Source of the DNA: Gammaproteobacteria bacterium
Lineage (GTDB): Bacteria; Pseudomonadota; Gammaproteobacteria; Pseudomonadales; Cellvibrionaceae
Direction of reading: 5' to 3'
Assembly (NCBI GenBank): GCA_021151835.1
Contig: JAGKWO010000032.1
Location: forward strand, 1-57,469
Length of the DNA stretch: 57,469 nucleotides
In this document: one piece after another, positions 1-8,851 of the stretch
Layout of the letters: each line of letters starts with the position of its first letter
Numbering within the stretch: position 1 is the first letter of the stretch
The notes under the pieces: generated by a model
Database searches by the model: none
What the model saw: the letters and a program-made list of their open reading frames with translations, nothing else
What the model was told of the DNA's origin: nothing
Position numbers and translations under genes: made by a program

Positions 1-101
1 ATTTAAAATATTAAGTCTAAAATGGCATAAGAGTGGTTAAAAAATAATCATGGCGGGTAAATGATTTTATGCCGGAAACAGTATTTTATTGTAAGGTACA
101 A

Positions 102-887
102 ATGTTCCGGATGTTCGTTATTCTGATCACGTCGGTACTCCTTATATCGTGCGCCACTCACCAATCTGCACCAGTTACTGATAAATCCCGCGCAATGGCC
201 TGGAGACCTAAAACCCATATTGTCGTTCCCGGGGACACGCTTTTTTCTATTGCATGGCGCTACGGCTTAAAGTACGAGGAATTGGCAAAACATAATAAAA
301 TCAATGCTCCTTACATTATCCGGCCATCTCAGGTTATTAATCTGGATGTGCAATCGTCAAAGCAAACCACTCCTGAAAATAGCCGTATTCAATCTCGACA
401 GATCCTTGCTCCCGCAAAAAAAGATAAAGTTTTATCTGGCACTTCGAATGAGACGCGTAAAGAAAATAAAACGCATAGAGTAGATTCGACTAACAAAATA
501 ATTGCTAAATCCGATGCACCACAATGGCACTGGCCGGCGAAGGGAATAATTTTGTCATCATTTCAGGGCAATGATGGACTTAATAAAGGTATTGATCTTG
601 GGGGGAAATTGGGAGAGCCTGTGCTGGCAGCCGCTGGTGGACAAGTGGTTTATGCAGGAAGCGGGCTGCGTGGATACGGCAAGTTGCTGATCATCAAACA
701 CAACGAAACTTTCCTGAGCGCCTACGCGCACAACGAGAGATTAAGAGTGAAAGAAGGAGATTTGGTTAAAGTAGGACAGGTAATTGCCGATATGGGTTCA
801 AGCGGTACTGATCGGGTAAAACTTCACTTTGAAATTCGTCGTGACGGTACTCCGGTAGATCCCCTGAAATATCTGCCGCGACGTTAA
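102..887 (+). CDS. nlpD: NlpD-type LysM/LytM lipoprotein (divisome amidase activator)
   Basis: Outer-membrane lipoprotein expected to activate a cell-wall amidase (AmiC type) at the septum. From ATG 102, preceded by AAGG at 93-96, it has a hydrophobic signal ending in the lipobox LISC. An in-frame ATG at 69 would put extra residues before the signal. A LysM domain follows (about residues 40-85, VPGDTLFSIAWRYG), then a linker and a C-terminal LytM/M23 domain. The LytM domain is degenerate: the usual metal-binding His positions read NKGID and KLHFE, as in E. coli NlpD, which is non-catalytic. The rpoS gene lies 148 bp downstream, the usual gammaproteobacterial pairing, and the rpoS promoter probably lies inside this gene. 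Confidence 0.93.
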   Translation: MFRMFVILITSVLLISCATHQSAPVTDKSRAMAWRPKTHIVVPGDTLFSIAWRYGLKYEELAKHNKINAPYIIRPSQVINLDVQSSKQTTPENSRIQSRQILAPAKKDKVLSGTSNETRKENKTHRVDSTNKIIAKSDAPQWHWPAKGIILSSFQGNDGLNKGIDLGGKLGEPVLAAAGGQVVYAGSGLRGYGKLLIIKHNETFLSAYAHNERLRVKEGDLVKVGQVIADMGSSGTDRVKLHFEIRRDGTPVDPLKYLPRR

Positions 888-895
888 AGTGTCAC

Positions 896-922
896 ACTCA
901 TGAGATAAACGGGTTCATGAGT
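896..922 (+). other. Inverted repeat in the nlpD-rpoS spacer
   Basis: An 8-bp perfect inverted repeat (ACTCATGA / TCATGAGT) with an 11-nt loop starts 8 nt after the nlpD stop and 114 nt before the rpoS start. No T-run follows, so it is not a typical terminator. It would sit in the 5' leader of any rpoS transcript that starts inside nlpD. A regulatory role is inference. Confidence 0.35.
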
Positions 923-1035
923 AGGTTCTCCAGACATTTGGCATCATGAATGGAGATGTACAGCTTGGGCAAGCTGGGTGACTTAATATAAAAAGCCAGC
1001 CGGTTAAATAAAAAAATTGATTAAGGGGCTGAAAA

Positions 1036-2031
1036 ATGACTTTACAAAATAGGGATACAACTGCGTTTGATCGTGATGATGTTTTCATGGTTCCAGATGC
1101 AGAATTGGATGAAGCAGATCTTCTTTTGGCAGAAGAAGAGGAAATATCCAAACCTGCTGTGATAAGTGAGCGGCTTATCGATGATAAATACAATAAAACG
1201 CTAGATGCCACCCAGATTTATTTAAATGAAATTGGTTTTTCTCCTCTCCTGAGCGCAGAAGAAGAAGTCTTTTTTGCGCGCAAGGCGCTCAAGGGCGATG
1301 AAGCGGCGCGCAAGCGCATGATTGAAAGTAACTTGCGCCTGGTTGTAAAAATCTCCCGCCGTTATGTGAATCGTGGTTTGGCCCTGCTGGATTTAATTGA
1401 AGAGGGGAACCTCGGCTTGATTCGCGCTGTGGAAAAATTTGACCCGGAGCGTGGTTTCCGTTTTTCAACCTATGCTACCTGGTGGATTCGCCAAACCATT
1501 GAGCGTGCGATTATGAATCAGACGCGCACGATTCGTTTGCCAATCCATGTTGTGAAAGAGCTGAATATTTATTTGCGTGCTGCACGTGAGCTGTCGCAAA
1601 AGCTCGATCATGAACCTACACCGGAAGAAATTGCTAACCTGCTTGAAAAGCCGGTTGCTGATGTAGAACACATGCTTAGCCTGAATGAGCGTGTGACATC
1701 AATTGATGCCCCGATTGGCAATTCATCGGACCGCGCAATTGTTGATACGATTGCGGATACCCATGTATCGGATCCTGCCACGTTGTTGCAGGATAGCGAT
1801 CTCACTACCAGTCTTGATCATTGGCTGGATGAATTGACCGAGAAGCAGCGCGAAGTGCTTGCCCGTCGCTTTGGCTTGCGTGGTTATGAGGTGAGTACTC
1901 TGGAAGAGGTGGGGCACGAAATTGGTTTAACACGTGAGCGTGTTCGTCAAATCCAGGTAGAGGCTTTAAAACGCCTGCGCGATATTATGGAAAAGCAAGG
2001 GTTGGATAGCGCTGCCTTATTTAGCGCGTAA
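1036..2031 (+). CDS. rpoS: RNA polymerase sigma factor RpoS
   Basis: Stationary-phase and general stress sigma factor, 331 aa, the normal length. A short acidic N-terminus (about residues 1-55) is followed by region 1.2 (DATQIYLNEIGFSPLLSAEEE), region 2 (NLRLVVKISRRYVNRGLALLDLIEEGN, then FSTYATWWIRQTIERA), region 3, and region 4 with its helix-turn-helix (TLEEVGHEIGLTRERVRQIQVEALKRLR). ATG 1036 has AAGGGG about 9 nt upstream. It lies directly downstream of nlpD, and the spacer contains a small inverted repeat. A strong bidirectional terminator follows. Confidence 0.97.
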   Translation: MTLQNRDTTAFDRDDVFMVPDAELDEADLLLAEEEEISKPAVISERLIDDKYNKTLDATQIYLNEIGFSPLLSAEEEVFFARKALKGDEAARKRMIESNLRLVVKISRRYVNRGLALLDLIEEGNLGLIRAVEKFDPERGFRFSTYATWWIRQTIERAIMNQTRTIRLPIHVVKELNIYLRAARELSQKLDHEPTPEEIANLLEKPVADVEHMLSLNERVTSIDAPIGNSSDRAIVDTIADTHVSDPATLLQDSDLTTSLDHWLDELTEKQREVLARRFGLRGYEVSTLEEVGHEIGLTRERVRQIQVEALKRLRDIMEKQGLDSAALFSA

Positions 2032-2047
2032 TTCGAATTTACCTGGC

Positions 2048-2076
2048 AAAAAAAGCGGCATTAGCCGCTTTTTTTT
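2048..2076 (+). terminator. Bidirectional intrinsic terminator between rpoS and the HDOD gene
   Basis: The stem AGCGGC (2054-2059) and GCCGCT (2064-2069) encloses an ATTA loop. It is flanked by an A-run on the left and a T-run on the right, so it can act on both strands. It separates convergent rpoS and the HDOD gene ending at 2095. Confidence 0.9.
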
Positions 2077-2094
2077 ATTTCCTGTTATGTGTGA

Positions 2095-2925
2095 TTACAA
2101 CAACAAAGCCATTGCAGCTTCCATCTCATCACTCAGATCTTCAGATTCGGTGACTTCGGGGTCCAGGCCAAGTCTTCCAAATGCTCTCACACTGGATAAA
2201 TCCACCTGCGCCATGGGTGATTTGGTCCCTGCATAACTTTGCAGCATTGCTACAGTGACTACGTCAGCGTAATCGGCTTTTGGGATATTCCTGCCAAAAT
2301 CCATGTGCTGGCTGGGTATATGAGCTAATTCTTCTGGAAAATTCCAGGTTTTCAGGATGAGATCCCCCAGCTGTCCCTGCAACTGATCGATAACCGTATC
2401 GAGAGTAAAGCTATCTTTGAGTAGTGCCGGATGCTCTTCGGCATAGGTCAGTATGGGAAGTACGCCGATTTTATGGACTAGTCCCGCGAGCGTTGCCTGA
2501 TCGGGGCGCAAGCGGGTGTAATGCTTGCAGAGCACATAGCTGATACCGGCAATTTCACTGGAGCGGCTCCAGACTTCACGCATGCGCATATCAACCATAT
2601 CCGAAGTTGCCTGGAACATTTGTTCCATTGCAAGCCCCGTTGCTATGTTGCAAGTGTATTGAATTCCCAGGCGCATAAGCGCGGTACGCAGGTCTTCAAT
2701 TGCGCGACTTGCCCTGAGTAACGGACTGTTCGCTACGCGAATGATGCGCGCGCTCAGTGCGGCATCATTACCGATAACACCGGTTAGCTTATCGATGTCT
2801 GCATCCGGGTCATCGGCAACCTCACGAACTTTGAGGGCGACTTCCGGCAAGGTGGGCAGTACGAGCTGGTCCTTCTCTATCGCAGTGATAATCTCCTGGC
2901 GAACTTTTTCAGCTATGGCATTCAT
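2095..2925 (-). CDS. HDOD-domain protein
   Basis: A 276-aa soluble protein made almost wholly of one HDOD domain (roughly residues 20-215: LPTLPEVALKVREVADDPDADIDKLTGVIGNDAALSARII and onward). HDOD proteins are HD-related but lack the full metal-binding set, and usually act in signalling. The start codon at 2925 has AGGATCC just upstream. It follows ygfZ on the same strand with a 20-bp gap, so the two are probably co-transcribed. The exact role is unknown. No receiver, EAL or GGDEF domain is attached. Confidence 0.85.
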   Translation of the reverse strand: MNAIAEKVRQEIITAIEKDQLVLPTLPEVALKVREVADDPDADIDKLTGVIGNDAALSARIIRVANSPLLRASRAIEDLRTALMRLGIQYTCNIATGLAMEQMFQATSDMVDMRMREVWSRSSEIAGISYVLCKHYTRLRPDQATLAGLVHKIGVLPILTYAEEHPALLKDSFTLDTVIDQLQGQLGDLILKTWNFPEELAHIPSQHMDFGRNIPKADYADVVTVAMLQSYAGTKSPMAQVDLSSVRAFGRLGLDPEVTESEDLSDEMEAAMALLL

Positions 2926-2945
2926 TGGGGATCCTGTTGCAGGCT

Positions 2946-3902
2946 TTATTCGGTTTTCTCGTCTGCTGTAGGTATAGCATAGGGCAGTGGCAACTGTTTT
3001 AATTTTTGTGGGATCCCCTCAATCGCAAGCCCTTCAAGCTGCTCGTCCAAAACTGACGCAAGTATTTCAATTTCCTGTGAATTTGCTCTCACAACCACAA
3101 TAATTTGCCCGGCATTTTGTCCGGTGGTTTTATTGATAACTGCGGTTCCCGGGGTGGGGTTCTGATCCGTAATAATGCTGAATCTATACATATGCCTTTT
3201 AAGCTTGCCACGGTAGTGCATACGGGCAACGATTTCCTGGCCGGTGTAACAACCCTTACGGAAGTTGATGCCATTCACCAATTGATAATTGATTTCCTGT
3301 GGAGTGAGTTTTTCATAAGTTTCGGGGCAAATATCCGCAACGCCTGCATGAATGTCCAATAGCCCCCAATCATTAATGTTGCCTGGGGTGGCGCTTGCGG
3401 CAATCTGTTGTTCAAACTCTATCGCGTTAGTGTTATGAATCCAGAGTTCATAACGGTGCGCATCCAGCTGAATTAAAAAATTGCCACCATTTTCCACATA
3501 TCCGCCATCTTCGTTGGGCAGGGCTTGGAATATTTTATGAGCTGTTTCCGCCGCTTGATCGCCATACAAGCCATAAAGAAAATATTCCTGTTGTGCATCG
3601 ATCAATTTGGCTTTGGAAAACACAATATATTTTCCAAATGATTGTTTCGCTTTCTCGAGCATGGCGGCGGGGATACGCAACGCAATCGTTTCCGGGTTTA
3701 TTTGCAGGGCGCGGAATGTCAGCAAGATGCGCCCCTTGGGATTACATTGGGCACCCAGGCGGGTGATGGGATTATTCAAGTCGCGCAGGTCACAAGTAAC
3801 CTGTCCTTGCAGGAATTTGCTTGCGTCCGGTCCATGGACAAGCAAGAGTTGTGAATGGTTAAGCTTTAGCCAGGATGCCGGATTGATTTGACTGGTATTC
3901 AT
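2946..3902 (-). CDS. ygfZ: YgfZ/GcvT-like folate-binding protein (tRNA and Fe-S related)
   Basis: A 318-aa tetrahydrofolate-dependent protein of the YgfZ family. These are linked to Fe-S cluster repair or assembly and to MiaB-dependent tRNA thiomethylation. The family signature KGCYTGQEIVAR, with the conserved Cys, is about residues 215-226. The N-terminal half has the GcvT-like fold start (LLVHGPDASKFLQGQVTCDL). It lies upstream of the HDOD gene on the same strand. In enterobacteria ygfZ is divergent from sdhE; here a diguanylate cyclase gene sits between them. Confidence 0.93.
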   Translation of the reverse strand: MNTSQINPASWLKLNHSQLLLVHGPDASKFLQGQVTCDLRDLNNPITRLGAQCNPKGRILLTFRALQINPETIALRIPAAMLEKAKQSFGKYIVFSKAKLIDAQQEYFLYGLYGDQAAETAHKIFQALPNEDGGYVENGGNFLIQLDAHRYELWIHNTNAIEFEQQIAASATPGNINDWGLLDIHAGVADICPETYEKLTPQEINYQLVNGINFRKGCYTGQEIVARMHYRGKLKRHMYRFSIITDQNPTPGTAVINKTTGQNAGQIIVVVRANSQEIEILASVLDEQLEGLAIEGIPQKLKQLPLPYAIPTADEKTE

Positions 3903-4162
3903 AAATATCTACCACAATAAAAGGCCTTTTGAATTAGAGGCCGGGTTGGATTATGTCGCAGGTGATTATCAGGAGTATCGGGGGTTTTTCATAGCCGCAA
4001 GTTGCACCTATTATATTCTGGTCTATAAATATCCAGTATTTATCGCCCTAAAACGCTCGGACTGGATTACGTTTTTGTGGTGCCTGACAACAAAAATAAA
4101 AGTCCGTGGGTTATTTTACTTTTTACGCTGTACCTGTTTTACCACTTCATTGGTGATTTGCG

Positions 4163-5485
4163 TTGACCGCCCGTAGTTACTATCCATCCATTCGCCAAAG
4201 CCGTTTATATAAGCTGCTACTGTGTTGCATTGTTACCGTCGCGGTAATTTATGCGTATGAGCTATTGCCCTCCAAAAAAGTACTGTTAGTTCCCTCCAGT
4301 GATATTCCCCATTACATCTATTCCGATACCACATCGTCCGGTGAATCCATGATCCGCTGGACCGATTTTGCGGGTATGGCCTGGGAATGCAACATTGACG
4401 ATGATGGTCGCCCCCATACGTGCGGTTTTAATGTATTCCTCGGTGGCGGGCAGGGGGCTGGTCTTGATTTGAGCAGTTATAAAACGATTAATATTGATCT
4501 GGATTATTCTGGGCCTGATCAACGTTTGCGTTTTTATTTGCGCAATTACGAGCCGGGTTTTTCTGATATCAACGATATACAAACGGCTAAATTTAATAAT
4601 GTGCATGTGCCGGTAGAATATATTCATGATCGCCTGGCATTGAGTTTGTCCGAGTTTTCTGTTGCAGAATGGTGGATTACACAATACAAGGTACCGCGCG
4701 AAAACGCGTTGCCTGATTTTAATCATGTAGTGGCATTTGGTATTGATACTACTTATCCGGGTACGCCGGGAACACATCGCTTTAAGCTTAAGCGCCTGGA
4801 GCTGGTCGGGGAGTGGGTTGCGCGTGATGATTGGTATCTCGGCATTTTAGTGTTCTGGGTCAGTGTAATGATGGTTGGCGGCGCTGTTAGCCTTGCGCGG
4901 CTTACCAGGGAAATCCGTCTGGAGCATCAACGTCTCGAGCGGTTGGCAAACCAGAATTCGCTGTTGGCGCAGGAGACGGATAAATATAAAAAGTTGTCAA
5001 TGATTGATCCGTTGACGGGGTTACTAAATCGGCAAGGCCTAAGTGAATATGTCGAACAATATTTTTGTGCTGGCAGCAAAAGGCAAGTGTCGATGGTAAT
5101 TATTGATATCGACCATTTCAAAAAGATTAATGACACGCTTGGGCATGATGGTGGCGATATGGTGCTTAAACGGATTACTGAATTAATTAAAAATAATATT
5201 CGTCAGTCGGACCAGGTTGTGCGCTGGGGTGGAGAAGAGTTTTTGATGGTTTTACCTGATACATCTTTAGCGCATAGCTACCATCTGGCTGAGGAAATGC
5301 GCGCGCTCGTTGCTACAACCAATTTTGAGCAGTTTCCCGATTTACATATCACCATTAGTGTAGGCGTTGGAACCAGCAATGGGGAGGTTTCCTTCCACCA
5401 GCTGTTTCGTAGTGTGGACCTTGCGCTTTATCAGGCGAAGGCTCAGGGGCGGAATCGCACCATTCGGGCGGATGATTTCAGCTAG
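4163..5485 (+). CDS. Membrane diguanylate cyclase with periplasmic sensor domain
   Basis: Makes c-di-GMP from GTP; 440 aa. TM1 is about residues 17-33 and a beta-rich periplasmic domain about 35-222. TM2 (WYLGILVFWVSVMMVGGAVS) is about 225-245. A short coiled coil leads to the GGDEF domain (about 280-438). The active site is GGEEF, and the inhibitory I-site RQSD stands exactly five residues before it, so product inhibition is expected. The periplasmic part (DLSSYKTINIDLDYSGP, LRFYLRNYEPG, HRFKLKRLELVGEW) resembles a galactose-binding or CIA30-like jelly roll; that is inference. The best start is TTG 4163, because an in-frame stop lies just upstream at 4154. Confidence 0.9.
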   Translation: MTARSYYPSIRQSRLYKLLLCCIVTVAVIYAYELLPSKKVLLVPSSDIPHYIYSDTTSSGESMIRWTDFAGMAWECNIDDDGRPHTCGFNVFLGGGQGAGLDLSSYKTINIDLDYSGPDQRLRFYLRNYEPGFSDINDIQTAKFNNVHVPVEYIHDRLALSLSEFSVAEWWITQYKVPRENALPDFNHVVAFGIDTTYPGTPGTHRFKLKRLELVGEWVARDDWYLGILVFWVSVMMVGGAVSLARLTREIRLEHQRLERLANQNSLLAQETDKYKKLSMIDPLTGLLNRQGLSEYVEQYFCAGSKRQVSMVIIDIDHFKKINDTLGHDGGDMVLKRITELIKNNIRQSDQVVRWGGEEFLMVLPDTSLAHSYHLAEEMRALVATTNFEQFPDLHITISVGVGTSNGEVSFHQLFRSVDLALYQAKAQGRNRTIRADDFS

Positions 5486-5507
5486 CGCTATTCGCAAGCG
5501 GGTCGTT

Positions 5508-5513
5508 TATAAT
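5508..5513 (+). promoter_or_regulatory. Putative -10 element for sdhE-ygfX
   Basis: TATAAT followed by GCGC lies 35-40 nt upstream of the GTG start of sdhE. No good -35 is visible 16-18 bp upstream. The TATAATGCGC arrangement recurs before other housekeeping genes in this window. Confidence 0.4.
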
Positions 5514-5547
5514 GCGCTTTCTTTTTTGTGATCGAACGGGTAGTAAC

Positions 5548-5799
5548 GTGGATATAAATCGTTTGTTTTGGGGGAGTCGCCGCGGCATGCTGGAATTGGA
5601 TCTGGTGCTGATGCCGTTTCTGGAAAATGTGTACCCTTCATTGGAGCAAAACGATAAGGAACGTTATTGGTTATTATTGGAAGAACAGGATCAGGATTTA
5701 TTCGCATGGTTCATGCGTCGGGAAAATCCAGCCAACCCTGAACTACAACGGATTGTGGATATCATTCGTGCAAATACCGGGCTTCAAAAAAACAGCTGA
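5548..5799 (+). CDS. sdhE: SdhE, FAD assembly factor for succinate dehydrogenase
   Basis: A small soluble protein, 83 aa from GTG 5548, which matches the normal SdhE length. It assists covalent flavinylation of SdhA and FrdA. The hallmark N-terminus is visible (NRLFWGSRRGMLELDLVLMPF, containing the RGM.ELD motif). The longer reading from ATG 5512 adds an unrelated stretch and overlaps the putative -10 element, so I prefer GTG. It is followed by a YgfX-like gene, the conserved sdhE-ygfX (cptB-cptA) pair once described as a toxin-antitoxin system. Confidence 0.93.
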   Translation: MDINRLFWGSRRGMLELDLVLMPFLENVYPSLEQNDKERYWLLLEEQDQDLFAWFMRRENPANPELQRIVDIIRANTGLQKNS

Positions 5800-5836
5800 A
5801 TCGTCGCTCATCGTTTCATCATCAAAACCGCTGCCA

Positions 5837-6265
5837 GTGCTGGCGGCGGTTTCTATTTTTCCTTCACCCGGGCTCCTTTGTTTTTATCGTTGCGCCTATT
5901 TGCTGCTGGCGGCGTGTCTGTTATCGGCAATTTTTCCGTGGCTGGTTACCAATGTTGTATGGCTGGTTTTGCTGTTAGCGGGATGGTTGGGTTTATGGCG
6001 AAGTTATAAGCACCAGCAAGGTAACTTCTTCGCGGGTGAGCTTTGGTTCGAGCAAGGTGATTGGTCATTGATGGCGATGGGGGAAACGCGAAAATATCAG
6101 CTGGCCGGGGAGGTGCTGTGCTGGTCTTTATTGATTATTTTGCCGTTGAGGGAAGTAGATACAGGCAAATGCCGGTATCTGTTGATCGCCAATGATGCGC
6201 TATCTCCCGCTGATGGCGCGCGACTGCGCACCTGGTTGCGGGTATGTTTAAAGCCTAAAGTTTGA
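5837..6265 (+). CDS. ygfX: YgfX/CptA-like inner-membrane protein
   Basis: A short membrane protein following sdhE, as in E. coli, where YgfX (CptA) was reported to affect cell-division and cytoskeletal proteins. Two adjacent hydrophobic segments (LLCFYRCAYLLLAACLLSAI and WLVTNVVWLVLLLAGWLG) precede a basic, soluble C-terminal half. That half has the family pattern W-S-L plus a hydrophobic strand and YLLIANDALSPADGARLRTWLR. The start is uncertain: the frame is open upstream into sdhE and I use GTG 5837 (142 aa). The gene ends 11 bp before convergent nadB. Confidence 0.75.
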   Translation: MLAAVSIFPSPGLLCFYRCAYLLLAACLLSAIFPWLVTNVVWLVLLLAGWLGLWRSYKHQQGNFFAGELWFEQGDWSLMAMGETRKYQLAGEVLCWSLLIILPLREVDTGKCRYLLIANDALSPADGARLRTWLRVCLKPKV

Positions 6266-6275
6266 ATGGATGGCG

Positions 6276-7913
6276 TTAATTTTTTGCCGGTGTTTCTTTA
6301 CTGACGACGACATCCTGACCGGCAAAATTGTTCGGGATCATTATGGTATCGCGCGCAATAAACGATTTTTCCGGGTAATCCGGTGAGTAATGCAGGCCGC
6401 GACTTTCCTTGCGTTCATGGGCAGAACGGATAATTAATTCGGCAACGGTGGCAAGGTTGCGCAACTCGATGAGATCGCTACTGATTTTATAGTTGCTGTA
6501 GTATTCAGCGATTTCCTTCTGCAACAATTTAATTCGATGGGTCGCACGCTCCAGGCGTTTATCGGTACGCACAATTCCTACGTAATCCCACATAAAACGG
6601 CGCAATTCATCCCAATTGTGGGATATCACCACATCTTCATCCGAATCGCGTACCCGCGATGCGTCCCACAACGGGGATACATCCGGTAAAGGGATATGCG
6701 GCAGGTTGGTGAGGATATGTTCTGCAGCGGATTGCGCATACACAATACATTCGAGTAAGGAATTACTTGCCATGCGGTTGGCGCCATGCAGGCCTGTAAA
6801 TGACGTTTCACCAATGGCATAAAGGTGTTGCAAGTCGGTGTGACCATTTTTATCGACTACTACGCCGCCGCAAGTGTAGTGGGCTGCAGGAACTACCGGA
6901 ATCGGCTCTTTGGTAATATCGATCCCAAACTCAAGGCAGCGCGCTTTTACCGTGGGAAAATGCTCACTAATAAATTCCGGGGATTTGTGGCTGATATCCA
7001 GATAAACACAGTCGCATCCCAGACGCTTTATTTCATGGTCGATGGCCCGCGCCACTATGTCGCGTGGGGCCAGTTCGGCGCGCTCATCAAAGCGCAGCAT
7101 AAAACGCTCACCACTGGGTAGTCGCAAGTAAGCTCCTTCGCCACGTAATGCTTCGGTAATCAAAAAATTCTTGGCGCGAGGATGGTAGAGACACGTGGGG
7201 TGAAATTGATTGAATTCCATATTGGCAATGCGGCACCCGGCCCGCCACGCCATTGCAATACCATCGCCGCTGGCGCTGTCCGGATTGCTGCTATACAGGT
7301 AAACCTTGCTGGCCCCGCCCGTCGCCAGTACTACTACCTTGGCCTGGAATACATGAACAATATCGTTTTCACTATCCAACACGTAAGCGCCGGTACAGCG
7401 CAATTTGCGTGAACCCGAATCAGCTTGTGAAATAAGGTTTACTGCTACGTGGTGCTCATAAATATCAATGTTCGGTTGCCTTTCCACCTGGTCGATAAGC
7501 GTGGAATGTACTGCCTGGCCGGTAGCATCGGCGCTATGAATGATGCGGCGGTGGCTGTGGCCGCCTTCTTTGGTCAAGTGGTAATCACCATTGGCGGTCT
7601 CTTTAGTGAAGTTGACCCCCTGGTCAATTAGCCATTGGATGGCTTCTTTGCTGCGCTCTACGGTAAAGCGTACGGCGTCCTCATGGCATAAGCCGGCGCC
7701 AGCAATCAGGGTGTCTGCAACATGGGCGTCAATAGAGTCCTGATCATCCAATACAGCTGCGATTCCTCCTTGTGCAAACCAGGTAGAACCCTGATTTACC
7801 GCGTTTTTACTGAGCACAGCAACTTTGGCATGTTGCGCTAGACTAAGGGCCAGGGTTAAGCCAGCAGCACCTGAGCCAATAACTAAAACATCATGTTGAT
7901 AGTGTTTTTTCAT
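6276..7913 (-). CDS. nadB: L-aspartate oxidase
   Basis: FAD enzyme of de novo NAD synthesis that oxidises L-aspartate to iminoaspartate, the substrate of NadA. At 545 aa it has normal length. The N-terminal Rossmann FAD motif is VIGSGAAGLTLALSLA, with GGIAAVLDDQDS near residue 50. The capping-domain motifs and the C-terminal FAD loop (GLHGANRMASNSLLECIVYA) are intact, with a C-terminal helical domain. It is convergent with sdhE-ygfX and divergent from rpoE, the same rpoE neighbour as in E. coli. Confidence 0.97.
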   Translation of the reverse strand: MKKHYQHDVLVIGSGAAGLTLALSLAQHAKVAVLSKNAVNQGSTWFAQGGIAAVLDDQDSIDAHVADTLIAGAGLCHEDAVRFTVERSKEAIQWLIDQGVNFTKETANGDYHLTKEGGHSHRRIIHSADATGQAVHSTLIDQVERQPNIDIYEHHVAVNLISQADSGSRKLRCTGAYVLDSENDIVHVFQAKVVVLATGGASKVYLYSSNPDSASGDGIAMAWRAGCRIANMEFNQFHPTCLYHPRAKNFLITEALRGEGAYLRLPSGERFMLRFDERAELAPRDIVARAIDHEIKRLGCDCVYLDISHKSPEFISEHFPTVKARCLEFGIDITKEPIPVVPAAHYTCGGVVVDKNGHTDLQHLYAIGETSFTGLHGANRMASNSLLECIVYAQSAAEHILTNLPHIPLPDVSPLWDASRVRDSDEDVVISHNWDELRRFMWDYVGIVRTDKRLERATHRIKLLQKEIAEYYSNYKISSDLIELRNLATVAELIIRSAHERKESRGLHYSPDYPEKSFIARDTIMIPNNFAGQDVVVSKETPAKN

Positions 7914-8248
7914 TCAATAGAACCCGACTCTCAGAGAGTAGCTAAATTTCACCCGGAATGACGCGCAGTATAACAAGCTAACGCCTCTTTATACGAAGGA
8001 AACACTGTGCAGCTTAATAACCCCGTATAATCAGTCGAGAACTTTTTAGTATGTTTTTTGTCTATGGGTTATTCTGCGCCAATAGATAGGCATGTAGTTT
8101 GCTGGGCAGCCAGAGTTAAATAAACTTTGGTAACTATTAAGTTAACGTAACGCTGAATCAGTGCGTTAAACATAAATGTACTTTGGTCCGGTTTTAAACT
8201 GACATTTGATTGACCCTGGCTTTTACCAGGGTACTTGGGGGTTAAAGA
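7914..8248. other. nadB-rpoE divergent intergenic region
   Basis: This 335-bp region has no convincing gene. It holds a sigma-E-type promoter reading toward rpoE (8039-8065) and presumably a nadB promoter on the other strand, which I could not place with confidence. The rpoE leader from the sigma-E promoter would be about 175 nt. Confidence 0.6.
8039..8065 (+). promoter_or_regulatory. Sigma-E (AlgU-type) promoter for rpoE
   Basis: GAACTT (8039-8044), a 16-nt spacer, then TCTAT (8061-8065). This fits the RpoE/AlgU consensus GAACTT-N16-TCTGA closely and lies about 210 bp upstream of rpoE on the same strand. Autoregulation of rpoE through such a promoter is the rule in the family. Confidence 0.8.
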
Positions 8249-8839
8249 ATGACTGCGCAAGTGGCGCCTGATGTTGATCAACAACTGGTCGAGCGAGTTC
8301 AAAGAGGCGATAAGCGCGCGTTTGATTTGCTAGTTATCAAATACCAGCACAAGGTGCTGGCTGTGATTAGCCGTTTTATTCGCGATCATGCTGAAGCCCA
8401 GGACGTAGCCCAGGAAGCTTTTATTAAAGCTTATCGGGCATTACCCAACTTTCGTGGGGATAGTGCTTTTTATACCTGGATTTATCGTATTGCTATTAAT
8501 ACGGCCAAAAACCATATAGTTGCGCGTAATCGCCGCCCGCCTACGAGTGATGTGGAAATTGAAGATGCCGAATTCTTTGACGGCAATGACGGCATGCATG
8601 AATTAAATACCCCTGAACATAATGTGTTGTGCGAAGAACTTGAAGACACCATTGCCCAGGCGTTTCGTGATTTACCGGATGACCTGCGCACGGCTGTGAC
8701 CTTGCGTGAAATGGATGGATTGAGTTACGAGGAAATTGCCGAAGTTATGGCGTGCCCGGTTGGAACTGTGCGTTCGCGCATCTTCCGTGCGCGCGAAGCG
8801 ATTGATAAACGCATCAAGCCGCTTGTTGAGGATATTTAA
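8249..8839 (+). CDS. rpoE: ECF sigma factor RpoE/AlgU
   Basis: Extracytoplasmic-stress sigma factor, 196 aa. Region 2 (FDLLVIKYQHKVLAVISRFIRDHAEAQDVAQEAFIKAYRAL) and region 4 (LRTAVTLREMDGLSYEEIAEVMACPVGTVRSRIFRAREAI) are complete. It heads the operon rpoE-rseA-mucB-rseC-arfB, in the order of Pseudomonas algU-mucABC. A sigma-E-type promoter lies upstream. The gap to rseA is 148 bp, unusually wide, and contains a strong inverted repeat. Confidence 0.97.
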   Translation: MTAQVAPDVDQQLVERVQRGDKRAFDLLVIKYQHKVLAVISRFIRDHAEAQDVAQEAFIKAYRALPNFRGDSAFYTWIYRIAINTAKNHIVARNRRPPTSDVEIEDAEFFDGNDGMHELNTPEHNVLCEELEDTIAQAFRDLPDDLRTAVTLREMDGLSYEEIAEVMACPVGTVRSRIFRAREAIDKRIKPLVEDI

Positions 8840-8851
8840 GTATTTTGTAAA

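Noticed and set aside
3946..4176. 76-codon frame before the first diguanylate cyclase
   Set aside because: Low-complexity hydrophobic translation with no start signal; it overlaps the real gene start.
5508..6265. sdhE-ygfX as a type IV toxin-antitoxin module (CptBA)
   Set aside because: SdhE is better established as the flavinylation factor of succinate dehydrogenase; a toxin role for YgfX here cannot be supported from sequence.
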